A stretch of 57,666 nucleotides of DNA from Miniimonas arenae. GTDB lineage: Bacteria > Actinomycetota > Actinomycetes > Actinomycetales > Beutenbergiaceae. The DNA lies in the NCBI RefSeq assembly GCF_006351005.1, contig NZ_VENP01000020.1:1-57666 (forward strand). Direction: 5' to 3'. A model generated the notes under the pieces. It was not told the origin of the DNA. It was given only the letters and a program-made list of their open reading frames with translations, and ran no database searches. This document shows, piece after piece, positions 15,606 through 23,542 of the stretch (position 1 is the stretch's first letter; each line of letters opens with the position of its first letter). The translations under genes and the position numbers were made by a program.

Positions 15606-18600
15606 TCATTCGCCGCTCCGTCCGCCTGGTCTGGTCGCGCTCGTCGTCTGGGGAACAGCAGCGAGGCTGCGAGCCACGAACTCGAGGACGTCGAGCAGCT
15701 GCCGCATCGCGGCCCCCTCGATCACCGAGTCGGCGGGCGCCGGTGGACCGGGCCGAGCGTGCTGGGCGTGATCGGCGTCGCGTGCCTGCTTCGTCAGCTG
15801 GATCCGACTCGCGATAGGTCCGTCGAAGCACGACCGGACGGCGGCAGCGACAGCCGCGGGGTTCTTGCCAGGGTTAGTGCCGACCTGTGTGCTGGTGAGC
15901 GCCTTCAGCTTGGCGATGGCCGTGTTGTCGCTGCGCTTGGTCCGCTCCGTCTTGTAGTCCGCAGCGCCCTTGTAGAGCATCACGGTGGTCATCGAGCGGT
16001 AGAGACTGCGATCGGCGCGCGAGCCGCGTCGGACGAGGCCGAGGAAGTTGTCGACGAAGGCCAGGATCCAGGCCCGTGGGACTACGTGCTCGCTCTCGAG
16101 CCGGTCCTTCTCCTCCCGTGTGTCGTTGCCGCGGTAGCCGCGAGAGCCCTGGTCCGCGTGGCGACCGACCTCACCGAGAACGCCGGCCCGTCCGTCATCC
16201 GCGAACGACTCTCGCGGGGGCTCCCCCTGGTAGCCGATGCGTGCCCAGACCCGCTGGATCATCGCGGCGAGCTCGGCGAGCGCCGGGTGGGCGCCCGCTG
16301 CGTCCTGCCCCGCGGCCACCTGTCCCTCCACCTGAGCGGCGCGCGCGATGAGCGCGATCGCCTCCTGTGCGAGCTCGGGCCGATTCCTTGCGGTCGCGAC
16401 CTTTGCGGCCGCCTGCTGGTGCGCCTCGACGCTCTTCTCCTCGCTCGCCACGGTGAGCGCCACTCGTGCTCCGGGGCTCCGCTGCGCCGCCTTCAGCGTG
16501 TGGGACTGGCCGCCCACGGTGAAGGTCTTCCGCAGGAGCCGTGCGACCCAGGCCTTTCCCGCCGCGACCTTCCCCCCGACCCAGGCCTTGCCGGCAGCGA
16601 CCTTCTCGCCTACCCACGCCTTCCCCGCCGCGACCTTCGCCTTCACCGTGCCCGCGACGGCGGACGCCGCCCGGATGATCGGCCCGGCGACCTTCAGCGC
16701 CCCCTTGATCACCGCGTCGAGCGCTCGCGTCACCGGCGCCTGCACGCGCTGGACGATCGAGCGGATCTTCTCCGAGATCCCGCCGAGCCCGAGCAGGTTG
16801 GCGAGGAAGGAGATGACCAGCGGCACCGACTTGCCGAGCGCGGCCTCGATCTTGCCCGGCACGCCGCCCGCGCCGCCGCCCGCGATGTCCACGACGGCGT
16901 CGATCACCGTGTTGACGAGGTCCACCAGGGCTGCCCCGCGCTCGCTGATCCACGTGACGACGCCGACCAGCGCCTGGACGATCTTGACGAGCGCGCCCGC
17001 GGGGTTGAGCGCGCCGATCACCCAGGAGATCCCGGCCATCACGATCCGCTCGCGGACGAAGTCCATGATCGGGTCCATGATCAGCGACTTCAGGTCGGTG
17101 ATCTTCTCCTTGATCCAGCCCCACACCCCGGCCAGCCCCTGCGTGGCGAGCAGCTGGAAGACCTCGATCTTGCTCTCGACGGCGTCGATCACCGCCCCGA
17201 CGCCGGGCGCCAGCTTCGCGATGCGCGCCTTCACGGCGGACCACGTCAGCCCCATCAGCGAGCCGACGAGCGTGAGGATGCCCTTGAGGTCGAACGACTC
17301 AGGAATCTCGATCCCGGCCTCCGCGAGCGCGCCGAACAGCCAGCCGGTCAGGCCCTTCTGCAGGTGCGTGAGGATGTGGTCGCCGAACTGCAGGAAGCCC
17401 TGTTTCACCGCGGTCATGAACGAGCCGATGAAGCCGATCGGGTCGTCGAGGATCCGGGTGAACGCCGACGCAGCCCGCGCCAGCATCCCGACGAACATCG
17501 CCTTGAGCTCGAGCACCGTGCGCAGCGCGCCGCCGACGGCGTCCATCGCCTTGTCCACCAGCCCGCGGTTCTGCTCCTGTGCGGCGGTGATCTCGGCGTC
17601 GACGGCGTTCCTCGCCTCGGTCCACCGGGCCGCCAGGTCGTCGACGAGGGACTGCTGCTTGGCGTCGACGGCGGAGGTCAGCTCGTCGAAGCGGCCCCCG
17701 ACCTCGGCGGCCGCGTCCTGCGCGACCTGCCGCAGGGCGCGCGGCGCTTCGGCGACGAGCTCGCGGACCTTGGTCCGGCCCGCCTCGATGCGCGTGCGCG
17801 CCGTCTCCAGCTCGCCGGCCACGACGTCGGCGACCGTGCCGATGACCTCGGTCATCCGCGCCTCGTACCCGGCCCGGGCCTGCTGGAAGATTCGGTCCGC
17901 CTCCGGGGGCAGCCCGGTGAAGAGGTCCTCGGCCCACCGCGCAGCACCGGTGATCCCGGAGTAGCGCTCGTCCTTGTAGGCCGCCATGTCGGCCTGGTGC
18001 CGAGCGGTGAACTCGCGACGCGCCTCACCCTCGCCGGCGTCGAACGCCGTCGTGACCTTGGCGTCGATCCCTCCGAGGATCGCCTCGACCTCGGTCTTCG
18101 TCGCCTCGAACGTGGCCGTGATCTGGGCGGTGATTCGCGCCCGCTCGGCCTCGTCACGCGAAGTGGTGCTCGCCGTCGTGCCCGCGACCGCGCCGTGCGC
18201 GGCCGTGGCCGCACCGACGAGGCCCGCGAGGCCGGCGCTGGCTTGGCCGGCCGCACCGGTGCGCGCGCCGGCGCGGGTCGCGGCCTCCTGCGCGCGGACC
18301 TGCCCGGGCGCCTGCGCTGCGTGCTCGTGCGCGGCGTTGCGCGCGGCGGCCGCCTCCTGGAGGGCAGGCTCGTTCGACCGCTCGAGGTGCTCCGGGGTCA
18401 CCTGGGCGTCCGTCATCGCGCGGTCCGCCTGCGCGGGACCGCCCGTGAGGGCGAGCTGCTCGCCCGGTGCCGGCCCCGGCATGCCCGCCGCTGCGTCGAC
18501 CTGCGGGGTCGGCGGGGCGCGCGCCGGCGGGAGGGGCGTGACCTCCTTCGGCGTCGCCACCGAGGGGTCCGACGGCGTGCGCACCGCGGCCTCGACCGGT

Positions 18601-19649
18601 CCGGCCGCGGCCTGCTTGCCGCCTGCGACCTGGCCCTTGACCTCGTTCCGGATGCCGTCGGCGCGGCCGGAGGTGGCGAACGTGTCCGCCTCGTCGAGGT
18701 TCGTGGGCGCGGCCTTCGCGACGGCGGCACGCACCGCCGCGACGAACGCCGCCTTGTCGAACCCACCGGGCTTGGTGGCGGCCATGCCCTCGACGTGCGC
18801 TGCGTGCGCCTGCGCCATCGCGTCGCCAGCCGGTGGGACTGCGGCCGCCTGGGCGAGGCCGACCTGCGCCTGCGGGGTCGGGTGCGTGGCGGCGGCGTGG
18901 CCGGCCGCGTGGATCTGCGCGGTGACGCCGGCGAGCGCGGGATCGGTGGTCGGGTTCGCGGGCTGCGGGCGGGGCGGGGGCCAGGCGGGCGTCGCCGCTG
19001 GGCCGGCCACCGGGCCCGGGGCCGCGCCGGCGGTCAGGCCTGCGGCTGCGCCTGCGGCGGCGCCCGCGGTGGGACCGGCGGCGCCTGCGGCGGCGCCCGC
19101 GGTAGGACCGGCGGCGCCTGCGGAGGGGCGGGGGCCTACGGCCGTTTCCGCGGTTGAGGCGCTGGGCGCCGTCGTCGACGCGGGCGTGGCGGGTGCGCCC
19201 GTTGCCTTCGCGGGAGGCGCGGCCCCGGCCGGGCCTGCCTTGGCGTCCGGGGCCGCCTTGGCGGTGGGGGCTTCCGGACGTGTGACGGGACCGGGAGTCG
19301 GCCGGGGGTTCGGGCGGACGTGCGGGCGATCCTCGGACTCGTGCTCGCCGCTCACGGGACTGCCACCGACGTCGCCCGGTGGCCGCGTCGCGTCGATCGG
19401 CGGCCGCGTCGGCACGCCGACGAGCTCCCGTTGCGCCGCCGGCGCGACGCGACCCGCGAGCATCGCCGCGACGGCGGCGTTGCCCGCACTGCGCTGCAGC
19501 GCACCCAGCCCGGCGGCCCCCAGCGGAAGGGCGTTCGCGCGGGGGACCACGGGGCTCGGGCGGACCTGCGGCCGCGCCGCCACCGCGCGCGGCGCCGTGG
19601 CGGTGCGGTGCGCGGCGGTGCCGGCCGGGGCGTGCGTCCTCACACTCAT
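15606..19649 (-). CDS. Giant eCIS-associated-type protein with C-terminal nuclease-like domain
   Basis: 1347 residues. The leader motif LQRSAGNAAV is near residue 50, as in proteins of extracellular contractile injection systems. A Pro/Ala-rich disordered region runs to about 430, with imperfect repeats AAGAAGPTAG near 200-225. Coiled-coil-like helices follow (450-700). A conserved helical block spans about 730-1020 (DDPIGFIGSFMTAVKQGF, then GWLFGALAEAGIEIPESF); as I recall, this block is common in DUF4157/eCIS-associated proteins. The C-terminus (about 1160-1300) carries ESEHVVPRAW, which looks like an HNH/His-Me nuclease motif, and is probably the variable toxin part. No immunity gene follows. 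The ATG at 19649 overlaps a tiny upstream ORF. Its operator pair matches that of the gene at 360. Confidence 0.68.
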   Translation of the reverse strand: MSVRTHAPAGTAAHRTATAPRAVAARPQVRPSPVVPRANALPLGAAGLGALQRSAGNAAVAAMLAGRVAPAAQRELVGVPTRPPIDATRPPGDVGGSPVSGEHESEDRPHVRPNPRPTPGPVTRPEAPTAKAAPDAKAGPAGAAPPAKATGAPATPASTTAPSASTAETAVGPRPSAGAAGPTAGAAAGAAGPTAGAAAGAAAGLTAGAAPGPVAGPAATPAWPPPRPQPANPTTDPALAGVTAQIHAAGHAAATHPTPQAQVGLAQAAAVPPAGDAMAQAHAAHVEGMAATKPGGFDKAAFVAAVRAAVAKAAPTNLDEADTFATSGRADGIRNEVKGQVAGGKQAAAGPVEAAVRTPSDPSVATPKEVTPLPPARAPPTPQVDAAAGMPGPAPGEQLALTGGPAQADRAMTDAQVTPEHLERSNEPALQEAAAARNAAHEHAAQAPGQVRAQEAATRAGARTGAAGQASAGLAGLVGAATAAHGAVAGTTASTTSRDEAERARITAQITATFEATKTEVEAILGGIDAKVTTAFDAGEGEARREFTARHQADMAAYKDERYSGITGAARWAEDLFTGLPPEADRIFQQARAGYEARMTEVIGTVADVVAGELETARTRIEAGRTKVRELVAEAPRALRQVAQDAAAEVGGRFDELTSAVDAKQQSLVDDLAARWTEARNAVDAEITAAQEQNRGLVDKAMDAVGGALRTVLELKAMFVGMLARAASAFTRILDDPIGFIGSFMTAVKQGFLQFGDHILTHLQKGLTGWLFGALAEAGIEIPESFDLKGILTLVGSLMGLTWSAVKARIAKLAPGVGAVIDAVESKIEVFQLLATQGLAGVWGWIKEKITDLKSLIMDPIMDFVRERIVMAGISWVIGALNPAGALVKIVQALVGVVTWISERGAALVDLVNTVIDAVVDIAGGGAGGVPGKIEAALGKSVPLVISFLANLLGLGGISEKIRSIVQRVQAPVTRALDAVIKGALKVAGPIIRAASAVAGTVKAKVAAGKAWVGEKVAAGKAWVGGKVAAGKAWVARLLRKTFTVGGQSHTLKAAQRSPGARVALTVASEEKSVEAHQQAAAKVATARNRPELAQEAIALIARAAQVEGQVAAGQDAAGAHPALAELAAMIQRVWARIGYQGEPPRESFADDGRAGVLGEVGRHADQGSRGYRGNDTREEKDRLESEHVVPRAWILAFVDNFLGLVRRGSRADRSLYRSMTTVMLYKGAADYKTERTKRSDNTAIAKLKALTSTQVGTNPGKNPAAVAAAVRSCFDGPIASRIQLTKQARDADHAQHARPGPPAPADSVIEGAAMRQLLDVLEFVARSLAAVPQTTSATRPGGRSGE

Positions 19650-19669
19650 CGACGACGGCGCTCGCTCAT
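19646..19669 (-). CDS. Possible 7-residue leader ORF (MSERRRR)
   Basis: An ATG at 19669 behind a strong GGGGAGGG sequence reads MSERRRR and stops with a TGA that overlaps the ATG of the giant gene (ATGA). It may couple translation onto the giant gene, which lacks a good ribosome-binding site of its own. The basic tail is a curiosity only. Confidence 0.35.
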   Translation of the reverse strand: MSERRRR

Positions 19670-19746
19670 GCCGACCCTCCCCGCGTGGACCGCAGGGGCC
19701 CAGCGTGACCCTGGGCTCGCCGTCGGGCGCGGTGTGTGCGGGCACG

Positions 19747-19777
19747 CGATCGGGCGCGTGTTGCTGCCCGATCGGGC
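19747..19777. promoter_or_regulatory. Twin GATC-centred palindromes upstream of the second eCIS-type gene
   Basis: GCCCGATCGGGC (19766-19777) and a second copy, CGATCGGGC on the plus strand (19747-19755), have GATC centres 22 bp apart. On the minus strand the order is perfect copy, AGC, seven variable bases, then GCCCGATCG, the same as upstream of the gene at 360. The centres lie about 122 and 100 bp from the ATG at 19649. The divergent S4 gene could also be affected. Confidence 0.6.
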
Positions 19778-19793
19778 ACGACGCGCGACGGCG

Positions 19794-19799
19794 TAGCCT
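19794..19799 (+). promoter_or_regulatory. Putative -10 box of the S4 protein gene
   Basis: TAGCCT lies eight bases before the ATG at 19808, consistent with a very short or absent leader. Confidence 0.4.
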
Positions 19800-19807
19800 C
19801 CGTGAGC

Positions 19808-20179
19808 ATGGAACGCGCCTCCGCCCGGGTCGACAGCTGGCTGTGGGCCGTGCGGATGTACAAGACGCGGTCGGCGGCCGGGGCGGCGTGCCGCGGCGGG
19901 CACGTCGAGGTCGACGGCGAGCGCGCCAAGCCGGCCACAACCGTCGGGATCGGGTCGCGGGTGACGGCCCGGGTCGGCGACCGCGTGCGTGAGCTCGAGG
20001 TGACCGGCGTGCTGGTCAAGCGGGTCGGGGCGCCCGAGGCGCAGCGGTGCTACATCGACCACAGCCCGCCCCCGCCACCGCGCGAGCTGGTGGCGCCGGT
20101 GGTGATCCGCGACCGCGGCGCCGGGCGGCCGACCAAGCGTGAGCGACGCGAGATCGACCGGCTGCGCGGTCGGTCCTGA
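19808..20179 (+). CDS. S4-domain RNA-binding protein, Hsp15 type
   Basis: 123 residues. The S4 fold runs from about 5 to 70: RVDSWLWAVRMYKTRSAA then GGHVEVDGERAK, the core of heat-shock protein Hsp15 and related ribosome-associated proteins. Hsp15 binds stalled 50S subunits carrying peptidyl-tRNA and helps recycle them. The basic C-terminus GRPTKRERREIDRLRG matches the family. An in-frame GTG at 19802 is an alternative start. Confidence 0.85.
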   Translation: MERASARVDSWLWAVRMYKTRSAAGAACRGGHVEVDGERAKPATTVGIGSRVTARVGDRVRELEVTGVLVKRVGAPEAQRCYIDHSPPPPPRELVAPVVIRDRGAGRPTKRERREIDRLRGRS

Positions 20180-20234
20180 GGTCGGCGAGCCCCGGCTCTG
20201 GCGTGTTGTCGGAGGGTGCTGGTAGGCACGTGCC

Positions 20235-21200
20235 ATGACCGCCGAGGCGCCGACCGTCGTCGACCAGCTCGAGGGCTACCGCAGGGAGCTGCGGGGCTTC
20301 GCCTACCGCATGCTCGGCTCGCCGCAGGACGCCGAGGACGCGGTGCAGAACGCGATGGTGCGCGCCTGGCGCTCGGCCGACCGCTTCGACGGCCGGTCCT
20401 CGGTGCGTACGTGGCTCTACCGCATCGTCACGAACGTCTGCCTCGACGAGCTGAACGCACGCAAGCGCCGGGCCCTCCCGGTCGACCTCGAGGACGAGGC
20501 CTCCCGCCCGGTCGTGGAGTCGCTGGGCGCGCCGCTGCCGGCCGGCTCGTTCGTCGAGCCCGTGCTGGACGACCTGGTCGTCGACCCGGCCGACGTCGTG
20601 GTGGGTCGCGAGAGCGTGCGGCTCGCGTTCCTGTCCGCGCTGCAGCACCTGCCGGCGTCCCAGCGGGCGGTGCTCATCCTGCGGGACGTGCTCGCGTGGC
20701 CTGCCTCGGACGTCGCCGCGCTGCTCGAGATCAGCGTCGCGGCGGCGAACAGCCAGCTGCAGCGGGCTCGGGAGACGATGCGCGCGGTGCGTGAGTCCTC
20801 ACGCAGTGCGCGGCCGCGCGGGTCGCGCGAGGAGGAGGAGCGCCTGCTGGCGCGGTACGTCGCGGCGTTCGAGCGCTACGACATGACCGCGCTCGCCTCG
20901 ATGCTCGCCGAGGACGCGCTCATGTCGATGCCGCCGTTCCGGCTGCACCTGCGCGGCCGCGAGGACCTCATCGCGTGGTTCTCCGGACCGGGGGCGGAGT
21001 GCAAGGGCTCGCGCGTGCGCGCCGTCGACGTGAACGGCGGCCCCGGGTTCGCCCAGTGGCGCCGCCAGCCGGGCGGGGGCTTTCGCGCGTGGGGCGTGCA
21101 CGCCGTCGTGGTCCGCGACGGCGAGGTCGCCGAGGAGACGGTCTTTCTCGGACCGGAGATCTTCCGCGCGCTGGGGCTGCCCGAGACGCTCGAGGACTGA
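20235..21200 (+). CDS. ECF RNA polymerase sigma factor with SnoaL-like C-terminal domain
   Basis: 321 residues. Sigma region 2 (FAYRMLGSPQDAEDAVQNAMVRAW, then VRTWLYRIVTNVCLDELNARKR) and region 4 (LPASQRAVLILRDVLAWPASDVAALLEI) are both intact. A C-terminal NTF2/SnoaL-like domain follows (about 195-315), as in the SigG/SigX5-like ECF groups, where it tends to replace an anti-sigma factor by sensing in cis. No anti-sigma gene lies next to it, in line with that model. A TAGGCA box ends six bases before the ATG, so the mRNA may be leaderless. Targets unknown. Confidence 0.88.
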   Translation: MTAEAPTVVDQLEGYRRELRGFAYRMLGSPQDAEDAVQNAMVRAWRSADRFDGRSSVRTWLYRIVTNVCLDELNARKRRALPVDLEDEASRPVVESLGAPLPAGSFVEPVLDDLVVDPADVVVGRESVRLAFLSALQHLPASQRAVLILRDVLAWPASDVAALLEISVAAANSQLQRARETMRAVRESSRSARPRGSREEEERLLARYVAAFERYDMTALASMLAEDALMSMPPFRLHLRGREDLIAWFSGPGAECKGSRVRAVDVNGGPGFAQWRRQPGGGFRAWGVHAVVVRDGEVAEETVFLGPEIFRALGLPETLED

Positions 21201-21251
21201 GGCGCGGGCCGTCCGCCGGTCCTGGGTCTTGGCGCCTGCGTCGGCTCCCGC

Positions 21252-21740
21252 TCAGTCTCCACGCCGAGCGACCTCGAGCGCGGCGAGGTCGAGCTTGCTC
21301 ATCTGCATGAGCGCCTCGTTGACGCGCGCGTTCGCCTCGGGACCGTCCGCGGAGCGGAAGAGCGGCTCGGTCGGAACGACCTGCCACGAGAACCCGAACC
21401 TGTCCTTGAGCCAGCCGCACTGTGACTCCTCGCCGCCGTCGGCCGTGAGGGCGTCCCAGTAGCGATCGATCTCGGCCTGGTCGCGGCACGGGATCTGGAG
21501 CGAGACGGCCTCGGTGAACGGGAACGACGCATCACCGTTGAGTGCGACGAAGCTCTGGCCACCGATCTCGAAGGAGACGGTGAGCACGGTGCCCGGCGGC
21601 AGGTGGCTGCCCTCGGGGTAGTAGTCGGTGTCGGTGATGCGGGTGCCGCCTGGCAGATCGGCGAACACCGAGACGTAGAAGTCCACCGCCTCCGCGGCGT
21701 TGCCCTCGAACCACAGGCACGTGGTGAACGTCGTCGACAT
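21252..21740 (-). CDS. VOC-family (PhnB-like) protein
   Basis: 162 residues of the glyoxalase/bleomycin-resistance fold, in the branch once named 3-demethylubiquinone 3-methyltransferase-like. It opens TTCLWFEGNAAEAVDFYVSVF and contains FALNG-type, IPCRDQAEIDRYWDAL and CGWLKDRFGFSWQVVP, all family marks. The function of this branch is mostly unknown; probably a small cytoplasmic binding or isomerase-type protein. It follows the ECF sigma gene in convergent orientation. Confidence 0.82.
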   Translation of the reverse strand: MSTTFTTCLWFEGNAAEAVDFYVSVFADLPGGTRITDTDYYPEGSHLPPGTVLTVSFEIGGQSFVALNGDASFPFTEAVSLQIPCRDQAEIDRYWDALTADGGEESQCGWLKDRFGFSWQVVPTEPLFRSADGPEANARVNEALMQMSKLDLAALEVARRGD

Positions 21741-21843
21741 GGGGATCCTCCTGGCGCGGCGGCCCGGTGCCTCCGCTCACGACGACAGACCGCGCCCGAC
21801 GGCGGAACTCACCGCTCGCTGTGAGCCCGCCGTCGACCCCCGT

Positions 21844-22005
21844 CTGCGAGAGGATTCCCGTCCTTTCGCGAGAGGATCTTCGTCCTTTCGCGAGAGGTTC
21901 TTCGTCCTTTCGCGAGAGGTTCTCTGTCCTTTCTCGAGAGGATCGTGCTGACTCGATGTCGCCAAGATCCTCTCGAGAAAGGACGAAGATCCTCTCGCGA
22001 ACGGG
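21844..22005. repeat. 22-bp-period repeat element, GCGAGAGG family (5 direct + 2 inverted)
   Basis: Five direct units with GCGAGAGG (or TCGAGAGG) at 21846, 21868, 21890, 21912 and 21934, exactly 22 bp apart, typically followed by WTYTTCGTCCTTTC. A 27-bp core is followed by two inverted units (CCTCTCG at 21969 and 21991). It ends 12 bp from the anti-sigma stop and lies upstream of the VOC gene. The outer boundary reads CTCTCGCGAACGGGG, as in the elements at 23301 and 32683. Confidence 0.88.
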
Positions 22006-22017
22006 GGGCGGGGCGGG

Positions 22018-22827
22018 CTACGCGACGGACGGTGAGAGCTCGCCCCGGACGATGCTCACGCCGGAGTGGCCGGGGTCGCCGTCGAACGCCTCGTCCGAGA
22101 CGTCGACGATCGCGAAGTCGGCGAGGTCGATGCCGGCGGGCAGCGTGAAGGTGCCCGAGTCGCCGTCGAGCACGCCGACGCTGATGAGACGCGTGAGGTC
22201 GGTCGAGATGAGCCAGACCTCCTGGTAGCCGGCCTGGGTGTCGTCGGGCAAGTCGACCGTGAGGCTCAGGCGTCCGTCGCGCTCGGTGACGGCGGCGGTG
22301 CCGGGCACGGACCACCCCGGGAGCGGCTCCAGCACGGCGCTCGCGAGCGGGCGCGCGTCGTCGACGCCATTCAGAAGCTGGGCGACGGCGACTCCCACAC
22401 CCGCGCCGACCGCGATCGACGCGGCAGCCGTCCACACGATCGTGCGGGTCCGCCAGCGACGCGGGGACGACGGCGAGGCTGCGCTCGGGACGGCCGAGTC
22501 GGTCGGGGCGGGCGGAGCCGGGGCGGGTGTGGCGGCAGCCCCGGCCTCCTCGCCCGCTCCAGCCCTGCCCGCTACAGCCCCGGCGATCGCAGGCTCGTCG
22601 AACCCCGCCTCGGCAGCGACGCGGTCCCAGATCCGAGCGGGAGGGGCCTCGAGGCCCGCGCCCGCGCCAGACCGAGCGCCGGCGTCCGACCCCGCCGCGA
22701 GCACGCTGCGGAACGCGGCCACCTCGGCCTGGCACGCGGCGCACCCGGCGAGGTGCTCGGCGTCGGGCGGACGGAGCTCCTCGCCGAGGGCTGCGCCCGC
22801 GAGGTCCTCCTCGTCAAGGTGTCCCAT
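22018..22827 (-). CDS. Anti-sigma factor with RskA-type domain
   Basis: 269 residues. The N-terminus holds a zinc-finger-like cytoplasmic domain with HLAGCAACQAEV (the HxxxCxxC pattern near 25-32). An Ala/Pro linker, one membrane helix (TIVWTAAASIAVGAGVGVAV, near 130-150) and an extracytoplasmic RskA-like domain with EVWLISTD and LVGVLDGDSG-like strands follow. It should hold a SigK-type sigma factor at the membrane until proteolysis. Its start overlaps the stop of that sigma gene by 14 bp, but the sigma gene is truncated, so the regulator may have no local partner. Confidence 0.85.
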   Translation of the reverse strand: MGHLDEEDLAGAALGEELRPPDAEHLAGCAACQAEVAAFRSVLAAGSDAGARSGAGAGLEAPPARIWDRVAAEAGFDEPAIAGAVAGRAGAGEEAGAAATPAPAPPAPTDSAVPSAASPSSPRRWRTRTIVWTAAASIAVGAGVGVAVAQLLNGVDDARPLASAVLEPLPGWSVPGTAAVTERDGRLSLTVDLPDDTQAGYQEVWLISTDLTRLISVGVLDGDSGTFTLPAGIDLADFAIVDVSDEAFDGDPGHSGVSIVRGELSPSVA

Positions 22828-23043
22828 CGGTCACCTCCAGGCTGGATCGGAGTCGGATCAGGCTGCGGCGCATGTGGCTCTTGACCGTTCCGAGCGGCAG
22901 GCCGGTGCGCGCGGCGATCTGCTGCTGGGTGAGGTCGTCGTAGAACGCCAGGGCCATGATCGTCGCCTGCGGCTCGCCGAGCTCGGCGATCGCGGACGAG
23001 ACCACGACGGCGTCGACCACCCGCGCCGCGTCCTCGTCACCCG
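22814..23043 (-). pseudogene. Truncated ECF sigma factor (region 4 only)
   Basis: The last ~75 codons of a SigK-like sigma factor: ARVVDAVVVSSAIAELGEP, FYDDLTQQQIAARTGLPLGTVK and SHMRRSLIRLRSSLEV, which is the region 4 helix-turn-helix with its usual ending. Upstream the frame stays open but shows no region 2, no -10-binding helix and no start in place. The similarity ends where, on the other strand, a wall-anchor tail begins. The likely cause is a deletion or inversion that removed the first ~100 codons. It is out of order as a sigma factor unless region 4 alone has a use. Confidence 0.75.
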
Positions 23044-23070
23044 GGGGAGGTCCGCCGTCGTGCGGGACGA

Positions 23071-23185
23071 GCGCGGCGGCGACGGCCCAGGGCTGTTCGT
23101 CACCCTCGCGGCCGTGCTCCTGGTGCTGGGCGCCACGTCGGTGGCGCTCTCCAGGCGGCGCAGGACCCGCGGCGGCGCCTCCTGA
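23071..23185 (+). pseudogene. 3' fragment of a cell-wall-anchored surface protein
   Basis: Plus-strand frame ending at 23185: GGDGPGLFVTLAAVLLVLGA then TSVALSRRRRTRGGAS. A hydrophobic helix followed by an Arg cluster at the very C-terminus is the tail of a sortase substrate; the expected LPxTG just before GGDG is not intact (RDERGGDG). No start or body is present upstream, only the truncated sigma gene in the opposite direction. This looks like the scar of a rearrangement. Confidence 0.55.
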
Positions 23186-23300
23186 TCGAGACCGCGAGCG
23201 GCCGGGTTCGGCGGTGGTGGGGCGGGCGAGGCGACCCGCCCCACCCACCGCGCCCGACGGCGTCACGCACCGTTCGCCGTCGGGCGCGGTCTGCTCGCAC

Positions 23301-23489
23301 GAACGCGAGAGGGTGGTGGGGACGCCGTGTGCCCACCACCCTCTCGCGAAAGGACGGAAACCCTCTCGCGAAAGGACGGAGAACCTCTCGCGAAAGGACG
23401 GAAACCCTCTCGCGAAAAGACGGAGAACCTCTCGCGAAAGGACGGAGAACCTCTCGCGAAAGGACGGAGAACCTCTCGCGAACGGGGCC
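23301..23489. repeat. 22-bp-period repeat element, GCGAGAGG family (1 direct + 7 inverted)
   Basis: One direct unit is joined by a perfect 17-bp hairpin (23304-23320 with 23332-23348, 11-nt loop) to seven inverted units. CTCTCGCG occurs at 23341, 23363, 23385, 23407, 23429, 23451 and 23473, all exactly 22 bp apart, each followed by AAAGGACGGARAAC. It ends CTCTCGCGAACGGGG, 53 bp from the DUF4914 stop. Copy identity is very high, implying recent expansion. Confidence 0.9.
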
Positions 23490-23542
23490 GACGGTGCGAC
23501 GCGAGCCACGCCGTCGGGCACCACCCCGAAGCCGCGACCGCC

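Noticed and set aside
360-19649. Complete injection-system cluster
   Set aside because: No tail sheath, tube, baseplate, spike or AAA+ gene lies in the window; only leader-bearing proteins are seen.
23341-23489. CRISPR array
   Set aside because: Units repeat back to back every 22 bp with no unique spacers, and no cas genes are present.
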